From Tsuneonella sediminis (GTDB taxonomy: Bacteria > Pseudomonadota > Alphaproteobacteria > Sphingomonadales > Sphingomonadaceae): DNA of 64,000 bases. The notes under the pieces are model-generated. The model did not search any database. It was given only the letters and a program-made list of their open reading frames with translations, and was not told the DNA's origin. The translations under genes were made by a program, and so were the position numbers. The DNA is taken from the NCBI RefSeq assembly GCF_051912845.1, contig NZ_JBNCBU010000003.1, positions 124,001 to 188,000 on the forward strand. Reading direction: 5' to 3'. The first letter of the stretch is position 1; each line of letters starts with the position of its first letter. This document shows positions 8,822 through 17,229 of this stretch, piece by piece.

Positions 8822-9541
8822 ATGCACGGTTTCGCCAATCCCGCCCGCTTCCTGCGCATTGCCCGCCCGCTGACTCCATGGCTCCTTGGCCTCGGACTGG
8901 CGATTGCGGGAGGCGCGATCGTGTGGGGGTTTGCCGCGGCCCCGGCCGAGCGGTTGCAGGGCGAGACCGTCCGCATTCTCTTCATTCACGTTCCGACCGC
9001 CTGGCTGGGCATGGCGGGATGGACCGCGATCGCCGGCGCGAGCGTTGCCGAGCTCGTCTGGCGGCATCCGCTCGCGGCGATCGCCGGCCGCGCGGCGGCG
9101 CTTCCGGGCGCCGTGTTTACCGCTTTGTGCCTCGCCACCGGATCGCTCTGGGGGCGGCCCGCATGGGGAACCTGGTGGGAGTGGGACGGGCGGCTGACCA
9201 GCATGCTCGTACTGCTGTTCCTTTACTTCGGTTACATGGCGCTGGCTGCGGCCTCCGCGCGCGAAGGAGCGCCTTCGCGGATACCGGCGATCTTCGGCAT
9301 CGTGGGCGTCGTCAACGTGCCGGTAATCCACTACTCGGTGCTGTGGTGGTCCTCGATCCACCAGCCGCCGAGCATCAGCACCGGCGGATCGGCGATGGCG
9401 CCGGAATATCTGGTGCCGCTGCTGGTTTCGACCCTGGGCTTTACGCTGCTGTTTGTTGCAATAGTGCTCATGCGGATGCGCGCGCTGTTGGCCGAGGCGC
9501 AGGTCGAGGCGCGGCTGCGCCGCCGGGCGCGCGAGGGCTAA
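8822..9541 (+). CDS. ccmC: Heme exporter/handling protein CcmC
   Basis: Inner-membrane protein that presents heme to CcmE in system I cytochrome c maturation. The 239-residue protein has six hydrophobic segments and the tryptophan-rich WGTWWEWDGRLTS (WWD domain) near residue 120 in a periplasmic loop, with flanking histidines (IHVPTAW and IHYSVLWW) that ligate heme. It opens a run ccmC-D-E-F-G-H-I in which each gene overlaps or nearly touches the next. ccmA and ccmB are not in the window and must lie elsewhere if present. Confidence 0.95.
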   Translation: MHGFANPARFLRIARPLTPWLLGLGLAIAGGAIVWGFAAAPAERLQGETVRILFIHVPTAWLGMAGWTAIAGASVAELVWRHPLAAIAGRAAALPGAVFTALCLATGSLWGRPAWGTWWEWDGRLTSMLVLLFLYFGYMALAAASAREGAPSRIPAIFGIVGVVNVPVIHYSVLWWSSIHQPPSISTGGSAMAPEYLVPLLVSTLGFTLLFVAIVLMRMRALLAEAQVEARLRRRAREG

Positions 9542-9542
9542 A

Positions 9543-9680
9543 GTGAGAGAATCGCTCGATCCGTGGCCCTTCGTCATTGCCGCCTACGCGCTGGTCGTCT
9601 CGGCGACCCTGATCCTGGCCGGGTGGAGCTGGCTTGCGATGCGCCGGGCCGAACGGCGCCGCGAGGAGTCCCGCAAGTGA
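9543..9680 (+). CDS. ccmD: Heme exporter protein CcmD
   Basis: A 45-residue single-span membrane protein (hydrophobic stretch about residues 8-30, then a strongly basic RRAERRR tail), as in all CcmD proteins. CcmD stabilises the CcmABC-holo-CcmE complex and helps release of heme-loaded CcmE. It starts with GTG 1 base after ccmC, and its stop overlaps the GTG of ccmE (GTGA). Confidence 0.9.
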   Translation: MRESLDPWPFVIAAYALVVSATLILAGWSWLAMRRAERRREESRK

Positions 9681-10150
9681 ACGATGAAGCCGCCCGCCGT
9701 CCGAAGGCGAAACACCAGAGGCTCGCCCTTGTGGTCCTTGCCCTGGTGGTGCTCCTCGCCGCGGCAGTCATCGCCACGTGGGCGCTACGCAATCAGGCGA
9801 GCTACTTCTATGTGCCGAGTCAGATCGCCAAGGATCCCCCGGCACCGGGCCGCGCCGTCCGGCTCGGCGGAATGGTCGAAGACGGATCGATCGTCACCCA
9901 GGGCGATGGGGTGACGATCGAATTCGTCGTCGGGGACGGTGATGCCCGCGTGCCGGTGCGCTATTCGGGAATCGTGCCCGATCTGTTCGTGGAAGGGTCG
10001 GGCGTTGTTGCGGAAGGGCGGATGCAGGCGAACGGCACGTTTCTGGCTGACACCCTGCTTGCCAAGCACGACGAGAACTACGTGCCGCGCGAACTCGAGG
10101 CGATGACGGCGGCCCAGAAGAAGGCCACCGTGGCCGAAACGACGCAATGA
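9677..10150 (+). CDS. ccmE: Cytochrome c maturation heme chaperone CcmE
   Basis: Periplasmic membrane-anchored chaperone that binds heme covalently and delivers it to CcmF/H. The 157-residue protein has one N-terminal membrane helix (about residues 15-36), a six-strand OB fold, and the heme-binding histidine H131 with Y135 in LAKHDENYVP. GTG at 9677 overlaps the ccmD stop; upstream in-frame starts would overlap ccmD entirely. The stop overlaps the ccmF ATG (ATGA). Confidence 0.95.
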   Translation: MNDEAARRPKAKHQRLALVVLALVVLLAAAVIATWALRNQASYFYVPSQIAKDPPAPGRAVRLGGMVEDGSIVTQGDGVTIEFVVGDGDARVPVRYSGIVPDLFVEGSGVVAEGRMQANGTFLADTLLAKHDENYVPRELEAMTAAQKKATVAETTQ

Positions 10151-12090
10151 TCGCCGAACTCGGTCTGGCGGCCCTGTGGATGGCCGCGGCGCTCGCCGCG
10201 CTGCAGCTCGTCGCCGGGTTTCTCGCGGCACGCAGAGACGATGCCGAGATCGCCCTGCTCGTTAGGCCGGCGGCGATCGTTCAGGGCGCGCTGTGCGCGT
10301 TCGCATTTGCGATGCTGCTCTGGCTGTTCGTCCGGACCGATCTGTCGGTGAAACTGGTCGCAATGAACTCCCACTCCGACAAGCCGCTCGTCTTCAAACT
10401 TGCCGGTGCGTGGGGCAATCACGAAGGGTCGATGCTTCTTTGGGTCACCGTGATGAGCGCGGCCGGCGCGCTCATCGCGTTGGTCGAGCGGCGGCTGCCC
10501 GAGCGCACGATGCAGGCGACTCTCGCGGCGCAGGGCTTCGTCGCGCTGGGCTTCTACGCGTTCCTCCTGTTCAGTTCCAACCCGTTCGAGCGGCTGCCGC
10601 TCCCCGCGCTCGAGGGAAACGGCCTCAACCCGCTGCTGCAGGACATCGGACTCGCGTTCCATCCGCCCACGCTCTACCTCGGCTACGTCGGCCTCTCGGT
10701 CGCGTTCAGCTTCGCCGTGGGGGCGCTGCTGACGCGGCAGGTGACCCCCCAATTCGCCCGCGCAATGCGCCCGTGGGTCCTCGGCGCGTGGATCTTCCTG
10801 ACAGTCGGCATCACCGCGGGCTCTTACTGGGCCTACTACGAGCTCGGCTGGGGAGGCTGGTGGTTCTGGGACCCGGTCGAGAATGCCTCGCTCATGCCCT
10901 GGCTTGCCGCCACCGCGCTCCTACATTCGGCGAGCGTGCTCGCCGCGCGCGATGCATTGCGGGCTTGGACGATCATGCTCGGAGTGGTCGCATTCTCGAT
11001 GAGCATGGTCGGTACCTTCCTCGTGCGCTCGGGAATCCTGACCAGCGTGCATGCCTTCGCGGTCGATCCCGAGCGTGGCTCGTTCATCCTCGTACTGCTG
11101 GCGATCTACATCGGCGGGGCGCTTGCCGTGTTCGGCCTGCGTGCAGGCTCGGTGGCGGAGGGTAAGAAGTTCGAGGCTGTCAGCCGTGAGGGCGCGCTGG
11201 TGATCAACAACGTGCTGCTCTCCGCCATCCTCGGCGTCGTTCTGCTTGGCACTCTCTATCCCCTGCTGACCGAGGCGTTGGGCGTGCGGGTGTCGGTGGG
11301 ACCGCCCTATTTCGATCCGGTCGGGGCGATCTTCGTGGTCCCGATGCTGCTGGTCATGCTGGTCGGGCCACTGCTGCGCTGGGGCCAGGATCGTCTCGCG
11401 CGGGTGCGGCGGAGCGCGGTTATGGGCGGTCTTGCCGTCCTCACCGGGCTGCTCGTGGCGATCGCACTCGGCGCCGGCGTCCTGCCGTTGATCGGTCTTG
11501 CGCTGGGATTGGGACTCGCGGTGGCGAGCGTGCTCCCGCTCAGGGGCCGCAGCCTGCGTCGCGTGCCGCTGTCGACGTGGGGCATGGTGACCGCCCACTT
11601 CGGCATCGCGGTCGCGCTGCTCGGTATGGCGAGCGAGAGCGCTTTCAGCGAAGAACGGCTGGCTGCCGTCAAGGTGGGCGAGCAGGCATCGATCGGTCCG
11701 TGGTCGGTTACTCTGGCAGCGGTCGATCCGGTTGCGGGGCCGAACTGGACCGCGCTCGAAGGGGTCATGCTTGGCAGCTATCGGGGCGGCGAGCCGATCG
11801 CGCTTCGCCCGCAGGCGCGCAGTTTCTGGTCGCCACCGCAGGAGACAACCGAAAGCGCGCTCGCGACGCGCTGGAACGGCCAGCTCTACGCGGTTCTGGG
11901 CAAGGCTGCCGATGGCGAGCGGTGGCAGGTCCGGCTGTGGTGGAAGCCGTTCGTCACACTCATCTGGTATGGCGGCCTACTGGTGGCGCTGGGCGGGCTG
12001 CTGGCCCTGATCGGACGCGTGCGCGATGACCTGAGGCGGCGCTATGTCACCCGCAAGGCATCCGAGCGCAGGGCCGAGGTGGGAGCATGA
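10147..12090 (+). CDS. ccmF: Cytochrome c heme lyase subunit CcmF
   Basis: Large inner-membrane subunit of the heme lyase that attaches heme to the CxxCH motifs of apocytochromes c. The 647-residue protein is full length, has about 14-15 hydrophobic segments and the conserved WWD motif GGWWFWDPVENASLMPW near residue 240, with conserved heme-ligating histidines in surrounding loops. It overlaps ccmE and ccmG by 4 bases each. The c-type cytochromes in the 43.4-45.6 kb region are likely clients. Confidence 0.96.
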   Translation: MIAELGLAALWMAAALAALQLVAGFLAARRDDAEIALLVRPAAIVQGALCAFAFAMLLWLFVRTDLSVKLVAMNSHSDKPLVFKLAGAWGNHEGSMLLWVTVMSAAGALIALVERRLPERTMQATLAAQGFVALGFYAFLLFSSNPFERLPLPALEGNGLNPLLQDIGLAFHPPTLYLGYVGLSVAFSFAVGALLTRQVTPQFARAMRPWVLGAWIFLTVGITAGSYWAYYELGWGGWWFWDPVENASLMPWLAATALLHSASVLAARDALRAWTIMLGVVAFSMSMVGTFLVRSGILTSVHAFAVDPERGSFILVLLAIYIGGALAVFGLRAGSVAEGKKFEAVSREGALVINNVLLSAILGVVLLGTLYPLLTEALGVRVSVGPPYFDPVGAIFVVPMLLVMLVGPLLRWGQDRLARVRRSAVMGGLAVLTGLLVAIALGAGVLPLIGLALGLGLAVASVLPLRGRSLRRVPLSTWGMVTAHFGIAVALLGMASESAFSEERLAAVKVGEQASIGPWSVTLAAVDPVAGPNWTALEGVMLGSYRGGEPIALRPQARSFWSPPQETTESALATRWNGQLYAVLGKAADGERWQVRLWWKPFVTLIWYGGLLVALGGLLALIGRVRDDLRRRYVTRKASERRAEVGA

Positions 12091-12617
12091 AACGCTGGCG
12101 CTTCTTTCTTCCGCTCGGCGTTTTCGCGCTGTTTCTCGGCATCGCCGGTTACCAGCTGACGCAGCCCAAGCAGGATTTCGTCCGCTCCGAGATGATCGGT
12201 CGGCCGATGCCGCAGTTTGCCATGCGGCCGGCCAGCCCCGATCGCCCGGGCCTTGCGCTGGCGGATCTCAAGGACGGGACGCCCAAGCTGCTCAACGTCT
12301 GGGCGAGCTGGTGCATTCCCTGTGCCGCCGAGGCGCCGCACCTGGCTGCGCTCAAGGCGCGCGGTGCTCCTATTGTCGGCGTCGCGATCCGGGATCGTCC
12401 CGAGGACGTGGCGGCTTTCCTCGAACGCTACGGAAATCCGTTCGACCGCATCGGCGCCGACGACCTGAGCGAGTTGCAGCTGGCGATCGGCAGTTCCGGC
12501 GTGCCCGAGACCTTCGTGATCGATGGCAAGGGGATAATCCGCTACCAGCATATCGGCGACATCCGGGCCAATGATGTGCCGGTCATCCTGGAGAAGTTGC
12601 GGGAGGCGGGATCTTGA
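12087..12617 (+). CDS. ccmG: Thioredoxin-like protein CcmG/DsbE
   Basis: Membrane-tethered periplasmic thiol reductase that keeps apocytochrome cysteines reduced for heme attachment. The 176-residue protein has an N-terminal membrane anchor (about residues 5-22) and a thioredoxin domain with active site WCIPC (C76, C79) and the cis-proline segment GVPETFVID near residue 138. It overlaps ccmF and ccmH. Confidence 0.95.
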   Translation: MKRWRFFLPLGVFALFLGIAGYQLTQPKQDFVRSEMIGRPMPQFAMRPASPDRPGLALADLKDGTPKLLNVWASWCIPCAAEAPHLAALKARGAPIVGVAIRDRPEDVAAFLERYGNPFDRIGADDLSELQLAIGSSGVPETFVIDGKGIIRYQHIGDIRANDVPVILEKLREAGS

Positions 12618-13018
12618 GAACGCTGGCGGTTCTTGCCCTTGCATTCACTACCCTGCCGCTTTCGGCGCAGGATGCGATGCCGCCCGCTCCCTATGCGTAC
12701 AGGCAACTGGAGGATCCTGGGCTCGAGGCACGCGCGCAGGGCCTCATGGAAACGCTGCGCTGCCTGAAGTGCCAGAGCCAGTCGATCGCCGACAGCGATG
12801 CACCGATGGCAGGCGACATGCGCCACCAGGTCCGCACCCGCATCGCCGCCGGAGAGGACCCCGAAGCGATCCGCGAGTGGATGATGACGCGGTACGGTGA
12901 CTACGTCAGTTACGCACCCGTCGTCAGCCGAACGACATGGCCGCTTTTCGCCGGACCGCTCGTCCTGCTCGCGCTTGCGGCCTTCATGATCTGGCGGCGC
13001 TTTCGGAGGGGCGGGTGA
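12614..13018 (+). CDS. ccmH: Cytochrome c-type biogenesis protein CcmH
   Basis: Periplasmic thioreductant partner of CcmF. The 134-residue protein has a signal peptide, the LRCLKCQ redox motif (C50, C53) within the three-helix CcmH domain, and one C-terminal membrane helix (about residues 106-124). The TTG start at 12614 overlaps the ccmG stop (TTGA). It corresponds to the N-terminal half of E. coli CcmH; the TPR half is the next gene. Confidence 0.93.
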   Translation: MRTLAVLALAFTTLPLSAQDAMPPAPYAYRQLEDPGLEARAQGLMETLRCLKCQSQSIADSDAPMAGDMRHQVRTRIAAGEDPEAIREWMMTRYGDYVSYAPVVSRTTWPLFAGPLVLLALAAFMIWRRFRRGG

Positions 13019-13641
13019 CCTTCGTTCCCATCCTGCTGCTTGCTGCCGGCGCGTTCGGGTTTGCCGTGGTCGCGCTTCGTCTGCCGCGCACCGGGTGGGC
13101 CTTGCTGGGGGCCACGCTGCTGTTCGGGCTTACCGGGTATGCCCTGCAAGGGTCTCCGGGGCAGTCCGGCTCCCCCAAAGCCGCCGGGGGCGATCTTGCT
13201 GCGGAAGGTGCCGAACTGGTCGAGGCGCGCCGCGCAATCTACGGGCCTGCGCCGCCGAGCCGCTTCGTGACGGTCGCCGATGGGTTCGCCCGGCGGGGAC
13301 AGTTCGCCGACGCCGCGGGGATCCTGCGCGGATCTCTGGAAGGGCAGCCCAACGATCCGGAAGCGTGGCTCGCGCTGGCCAACGCGCTCATGGAACATGC
13401 GGGGGGGCAACTTACCCCGGCGGCGGTCTATGCCTACGAACAGGCCGAGCGCGCCGATCCGGGGCAACCGGGGCCCGGCTTCTTCCTGGGCGTGGCGTTA
13501 ATCCGCAGCGGACGCCTGATGCAGGCGCGCTCGCTGTGGGCGGACATGATCGAGGATGCTCCCGAAGACGCGCCATGGCGGGACGGGCTCGAGGAGCGGC
13601 TGACCCGTCTCGACGCCCTGATTGCCCAATCGGGCGGGTGA
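13015..13641 (+). CDS. ccmI: CcmI-like TPR protein of cytochrome c maturation
   Basis: Apocytochrome c-binding chaperone of the heme ligation complex, by position and architecture. The 208-residue protein has two N-terminal membrane helices (about residues 2-20 and 27-47) and a C-terminal TPR region (PNDPEAWLALANAL and following helices). It is much shorter than full CcmI of Rhodobacter (about 400 residues). GTG at 13015 overlaps the ccmH stop (GTGA); the longer in-frame extension would overlap ccmH extensively. The family assignment is mainly from operon context. Confidence 0.78.
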   Translation: MTFVPILLLAAGAFGFAVVALRLPRTGWALLGATLLFGLTGYALQGSPGQSGSPKAAGGDLAAEGAELVEARRAIYGPAPPSRFVTVADGFARRGQFADAAGILRGSLEGQPNDPEAWLALANALMEHAGGQLTPAAVYAYEQAERADPGQPGPGFFLGVALIRSGRLMQARSLWADMIEDAPEDAPWRDGLEERLTRLDALIAQSGG

Positions 13642-13722
13642 GAGGCCGTAAAGCGTGGCCGATTGCCGACCCGTCGGCCGAGTGCTAAGCGCCGCCGCCT
13701 TCATGGCAGGAATCGAGCCTCG

Positions 13723-15633
13723 ATGAGTCAAGCGCTCGCGCACGGTGCCGGCGGCGACAAGACCGTCAGCGCCAAGGCCAAGCTCGCATTCGGTGCGATC
13801 GGCATCGTCTTCGGCGATATCGGCACCAGTCCGCTCTACGCATTCCGCGAGACATTCGTCGGTCCGCACCCGCTCGCTCTGGACACCCTCCATGTCCTTG
13901 GTGTGGTCAGCCTGATCTTCTGGTCGATGACTATCGTGGTGTCGCTCCAGTACGTGTCGATCCTCATGCGCGCCGACAACAAGGGGCAGGGCGGTAGCCT
14001 CGCCCTGGTCGCGCTGATTTCCCGTCAGCTCGGCAAATCGCGATACGGCTGGATCGCCGTGCTGCTTGGGGTGTTCGCCACGGCTCTTTTCTATGGCGAC
14101 AGCATGATCACCCCGGCGATCTCGGTGCTTTCGGCAGTCGAGGGGCTGACCGTCGTGAATGCAGGCCTTTCGCATCTCGTCATCCCGATCGCCCTCGTGC
14201 TGCTGATCCTGTTGTTCTTCCTGCAAAGCCGCGGGACGGCGAAGGTCGGCGCACTGTTTGCTCCGGTCATGATCGTCTACTTCACGGTCATCGCGGGGCT
14301 GGGGATCGCGCAGATCGTCCAGCATCCGGAAATCCTGGCCGCGCTTAACCCGTGGTACGCGGTCCAGTTCTTCATCGTCGACAAGACGCTTGCATTCCTT
14401 GCGCTGGGTTCGGTCGTGCTCGCGGTGACCGGGTCCGAAGCGCTCTATTCCGACATGGGCCACTTCGGGCGCGGCCCGATGCGGCTGTCCTGGTTCGGCT
14501 TCGTGATGCCGTGCCTCCTGCTCAACTATTTCGGCCAGGGAGCGATGATCCTGAGCCTCGACGCCGCCGCCGCGGCCGAGGCGATCACCAGCCCGTTCTT
14601 CATGCTCGCCTCGGAGCAGTTCCGTCTGCCGCTGGTGATCCTGGCGACCTTCGCGACGTTCATCGCCAGCCAGGCCGTGATCTCGGGGGCGTTCTCGATC
14701 ACGCACCAGGCGATGCAGCTGGGTTTCATCCCCCGTCTGTCGATCCGCCACACGAGCGAGACCGAGGCGGGCCAGATCTACATCCCCAGCATCAACTGGG
14801 CCCTGTTGATCGCGGTAATCGTGCTGGTGCTGACTTTCCGCAACTCGTCGAACCTTGCCAGTGCCTACGGCATCGCGGTGACCGGTGCGATGCTGATCGA
14901 CACGTGCCTGATGGGCGTGCTCTTCATCGGCGTGTGGAGATGGAAACTCTGGCTGGCGATCCCCGCGCTCGCGGTGTTCTTCCTGGTCGACGGGGCCTAC
15001 TTTGCGGCCAACATCACCAAGGTTCCCGATGGGGGCTGGTTCCCGCTGCTGATCGGCGGGATCGCCTTTACCCTGCTGACCACTTGGGCGCGCGGACGCA
15101 AGCTGATGCGCGAGCGGATGAGCGAGGTGGCTCTCCCGATCTCGATCTTCGCCAAGAGCGCCCGCAATTCGGCAACGCGCGTTCCGGGCACGGCGATCTT
15201 CATGGCGTCGAGCAGCGGCGGGGTGCCGAGTGCGCTTCTGCACAACATCAAGCATAACAAGGTGCTGCACGAACGGGTGGTGATCCTGACCGTGCAGATT
15301 GCCGACGTACCCTACGTGGACCCCGAGGAACGCTTCGAGATCCACGATGTTGGCGACGGCTTGTTCCGCGTGATCCTGCACTACGGCTTCATGGAGGAAA
15401 CCGACGTGCCGGCTGCGCTCAAGAACATCGGCGAATGCGGCGGACTGTTCGACATGATGCAGACCAGCTTCTTCCTCAGTCGCCAGACGCTGATCGCCAG
15501 CAAGAAGCCCGGAATGGCCGTATGGCGCGAAAAGCTGTTCAGCTGGATGCTGCGCAATTCGGCGACCGCGATGGAATTCTTCCGGCTGCCGACCAACCGC
15601 GTGGTCGAACTGGGCAGTCAGGTCGAGATCTGA
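13723..15633 (+). CDS. kup: Low-affinity potassium transporter Kup
   Basis: KUP/HAK/KT-type H+-coupled potassium uptake protein of the inner membrane. The 636-residue protein is full length: about 12 membrane spans, the signature GDIGTSPLYAFRE near residue 40, GYGSMI-like GDSMITPAISVLSA in the third span, and a cytosolic C-terminal domain of about 180 residues. ATG at 13723 is chosen over an upstream in-frame start at 13663 because homologs begin near the AKLAFGAIGIVFGDIG segment. It is transcribed alone after the ccm operon. Confidence 0.95.
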   Translation: MSQALAHGAGGDKTVSAKAKLAFGAIGIVFGDIGTSPLYAFRETFVGPHPLALDTLHVLGVVSLIFWSMTIVVSLQYVSILMRADNKGQGGSLALVALISRQLGKSRYGWIAVLLGVFATALFYGDSMITPAISVLSAVEGLTVVNAGLSHLVIPIALVLLILLFFLQSRGTAKVGALFAPVMIVYFTVIAGLGIAQIVQHPEILAALNPWYAVQFFIVDKTLAFLALGSVVLAVTGSEALYSDMGHFGRGPMRLSWFGFVMPCLLLNYFGQGAMILSLDAAAAAEAITSPFFMLASEQFRLPLVILATFATFIASQAVISGAFSITHQAMQLGFIPRLSIRHTSETEAGQIYIPSINWALLIAVIVLVLTFRNSSNLASAYGIAVTGAMLIDTCLMGVLFIGVWRWKLWLAIPALAVFFLVDGAYFAANITKVPDGGWFPLLIGGIAFTLLTTWARGRKLMRERMSEVALPISIFAKSARNSATRVPGTAIFMASSSGGVPSALLHNIKHNKVLHERVVILTVQIADVPYVDPEERFEIHDVGDGLFRVILHYGFMEETDVPAALKNIGECGGLFDMMQTSFFLSRQTLIASKKPGMAVWREKLFSWMLRNSATAMEFFRLPTNRVVELGSQVEI

Positions 15634-15634
15634 T

Positions 15635-16279
15635 TCACGCCGTCGGCGGCGGCGTTTTTTCTTCTTCATCAAGGCCCTCGCGCGCCAGCCCGTGGCGCAT
15701 GAGCATCGGGATCTGCGCGAAGGTGAAGACGAACGACAGTGGCATGAACACCCAGAGCTTGGCCCACAGCCAGTCGCCGAAGTTCAATTGAGTGCGCAGC
15801 ACCTCGTTGAGCGCGGCGAGAAACACGAAGAAAAGGCCCCAGTTCCTGCTGAGCTTGAGCCAGCCTTCGCGGTCGAGCCCCTCGAACGCGGCCTCAAGCA
15901 GAATCTGGAGCAGCGCCTTGCCGCGCAGCCACCCGCCGATGAGCGTCACCGCGAACAGCGCATAAATGGCAGTCGGTTTGATCTGGATGAAACGTTCGTC
16001 GCGCAGCCAGATGGTCAGCACGCCAAACCCGACGATCAGCGCGGTAGAGAGCATCAGCATCGGCGAAATGCGACCGAGCTTCCATTTCGAGAAGACCAGC
16101 GCGGCCAGCGCCGCGACGATGAACGCGCCCGTGCTCTGGACGACCGCCATGATCTCGGCGGCAGGGGACGTCTCGTCCGGCTTCGACCAGCGATAGACGA
16201 GGAAGAACACGAGGATCGGCCCGTAGTCGATGGCGACGTTAAGCCAGCCCGAAGGCTTCCTGTCCGAACTGTCCGCCAT
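15635..16279 (-). CDS. yciB: Inner membrane-spanning protein YciB (septation protein A family)
   Basis: Polytopic inner-membrane protein implicated in cell envelope synthesis and septation. The 214-residue protein has about five hydrophobic segments and the family start SGWLNVAIDYGPILVFF. Its ATG shares a base with the ftsY stop (TGATG), so it is the last gene of dapF-mtaB-ftsY-yciB. Its last codons overlap the kup terminator on the opposite strand; only 1 base separates the two stop codons. Confidence 0.9.
   Translation of the reverse strand: MADSSDRKPSGWLNVAIDYGPILVFFLVYRWSKPDETSPAAEIMAVVQSTGAFIVAALAALVFSKWKLGRISPMLMLSTALIVGFGVLTIWLRDERFIQIKPTAIYALFAVTLIGGWLRGKALLQILLEAAFEGLDREGWLKLSRNWGLFFVFLAALNEVLRTQLNFGDWLWAKLWVFMPLSFVFTFAQIPMLMRHGLAREGLDEEEKTPPPTA
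15638..15660 (+). terminator. Rho-independent terminator of kup
   Basis: CGCCG at 15638-15642 pairs with CGGCG at 15647-15651 around TCGG; after GCG come six T residues (15655-15660). It starts 5 bases after the kup stop and lies inside the 3' end of the convergent yciB coding sequence. Confidence 0.65.
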
Positions 16280-17229
16280 CAGGCGACTCCTGCAATGACG
16301 CGCGCGACGAGATCGGGATCGAACGGGCGCAGGTCGTCGATCTTCTCGCCCACGCCGATGGCGTGGATCGGCAGCCCAAACTGCTCGGCCGCGGCGACCA
16401 GCACACCGCCACGCGCCGTGCCGTCGAGCTTGGTCATGACGAGCCCGGTCACGCCTGCTACCTCCTTGAAAATCTCTATCTGCGACAGCGCGTTCTGTCC
16501 GTTCGTGGCGTCGAGCACCAGGATCACGTCGTGTGGGGCCTCCGGGTTGAGGCGTCCCAGGACGCGGCGGATCTTGCCCAGTTCGTCCATCAGCTCGCGC
16601 TTGTTCTGCAGACGTCCGGCGGTATCGACGACCAGCGCGTCAATCCCGGTTGCGGTCGCTTCCTTGACAGCGTCGAACACGATCGAGGCCGGATCGCCGC
16701 CCTCGGGACCCTTGACGATCGGGACGCCGACCCGCTCCGCCCATGTCGCCAGCTGGCCGATCGCCGCCGCGCGGAAGGTGTCGCCCGCCGCCAGCATCAC
16801 GCCGTAATCGTCTTCTTGCAGCCAGTGGGCGAGCTTGGCGATGGTCGTGGTCTTGCCGCTGCCGTTGACCCCGATGACGAGGATGACCTGCGGACGCGGA
16901 AACGCGGTGATCTCGATCGGCTTCGCGACGGGGCGCAGGATCGCGGCGATCTCCTCGGCCACCGCTTCCTTAAGTTCGCTTTCGGTTACGTTCAGGCCGA
17001 AGCGCTTTTCCGCCAGCTTATCGCGGATACGTCGCGCGGCAGCCGGGCCGAGATCGGAGACGATCAGCGCGTCCTCGACATCGTCGAGGGTCGCCTCGTC
17101 CAGCTTGGCGGTCCCGACCACGCCGGTCAGGTTCTCGCTCAGCCGTTCCGAGGTCTTGCGAAAGCCGCCGAACAGTCGCTCCGCCCAGGAGCGGTTGCGG
17201 TCCTCGGCGCGATCCTGCGGTTCGCTCAT
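16279..17229 (-). CDS. ftsY: Signal recognition particle receptor FtsY
   Basis: SRP-family GTPase that docks ribosome-nascent chain complexes at the membrane for co-translational insertion. The 316-residue protein has a short charged N-terminal region, the four-helix N domain (about residues 20-100), and the G domain with GVNGSGKTTT (G1), DTAGR (G3) and TKLDGTARGG (G4 and following). Start at 17229 is set by the ATGA overlap with the mtaB stop; an upstream in-frame extension lies within mtaB. It lacks the long acidic A domain of E. coli FtsY. Confidence 0.95.
   Translation of the reverse strand: MSEPQDRAEDRNRSWAERLFGGFRKTSERLSENLTGVVGTAKLDEATLDDVEDALIVSDLGPAAARRIRDKLAEKRFGLNVTESELKEAVAEEIAAILRPVAKPIEITAFPRPQVILVIGVNGSGKTTTIAKLAHWLQEDDYGVMLAAGDTFRAAAIGQLATWAERVGVPIVKGPEGGDPASIVFDAVKEATATGIDALVVDTAGRLQNKRELMDELGKIRRVLGRLNPEAPHDVILVLDATNGQNALSQIEIFKEVAGVTGLVMTKLDGTARGGVLVAAAEQFGLPIHAIGVGEKIDDLRPFDPDLVARVIAGVA

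Noticed and set aside
13498..15672. Open frame of 724 codons antisense to kup
   Set aside because: It mirrors the kup gene, has an Arg/His/Asp/Glu-rich composition typical of reverse frames in GC-rich DNA, and shows no recognisable domain.
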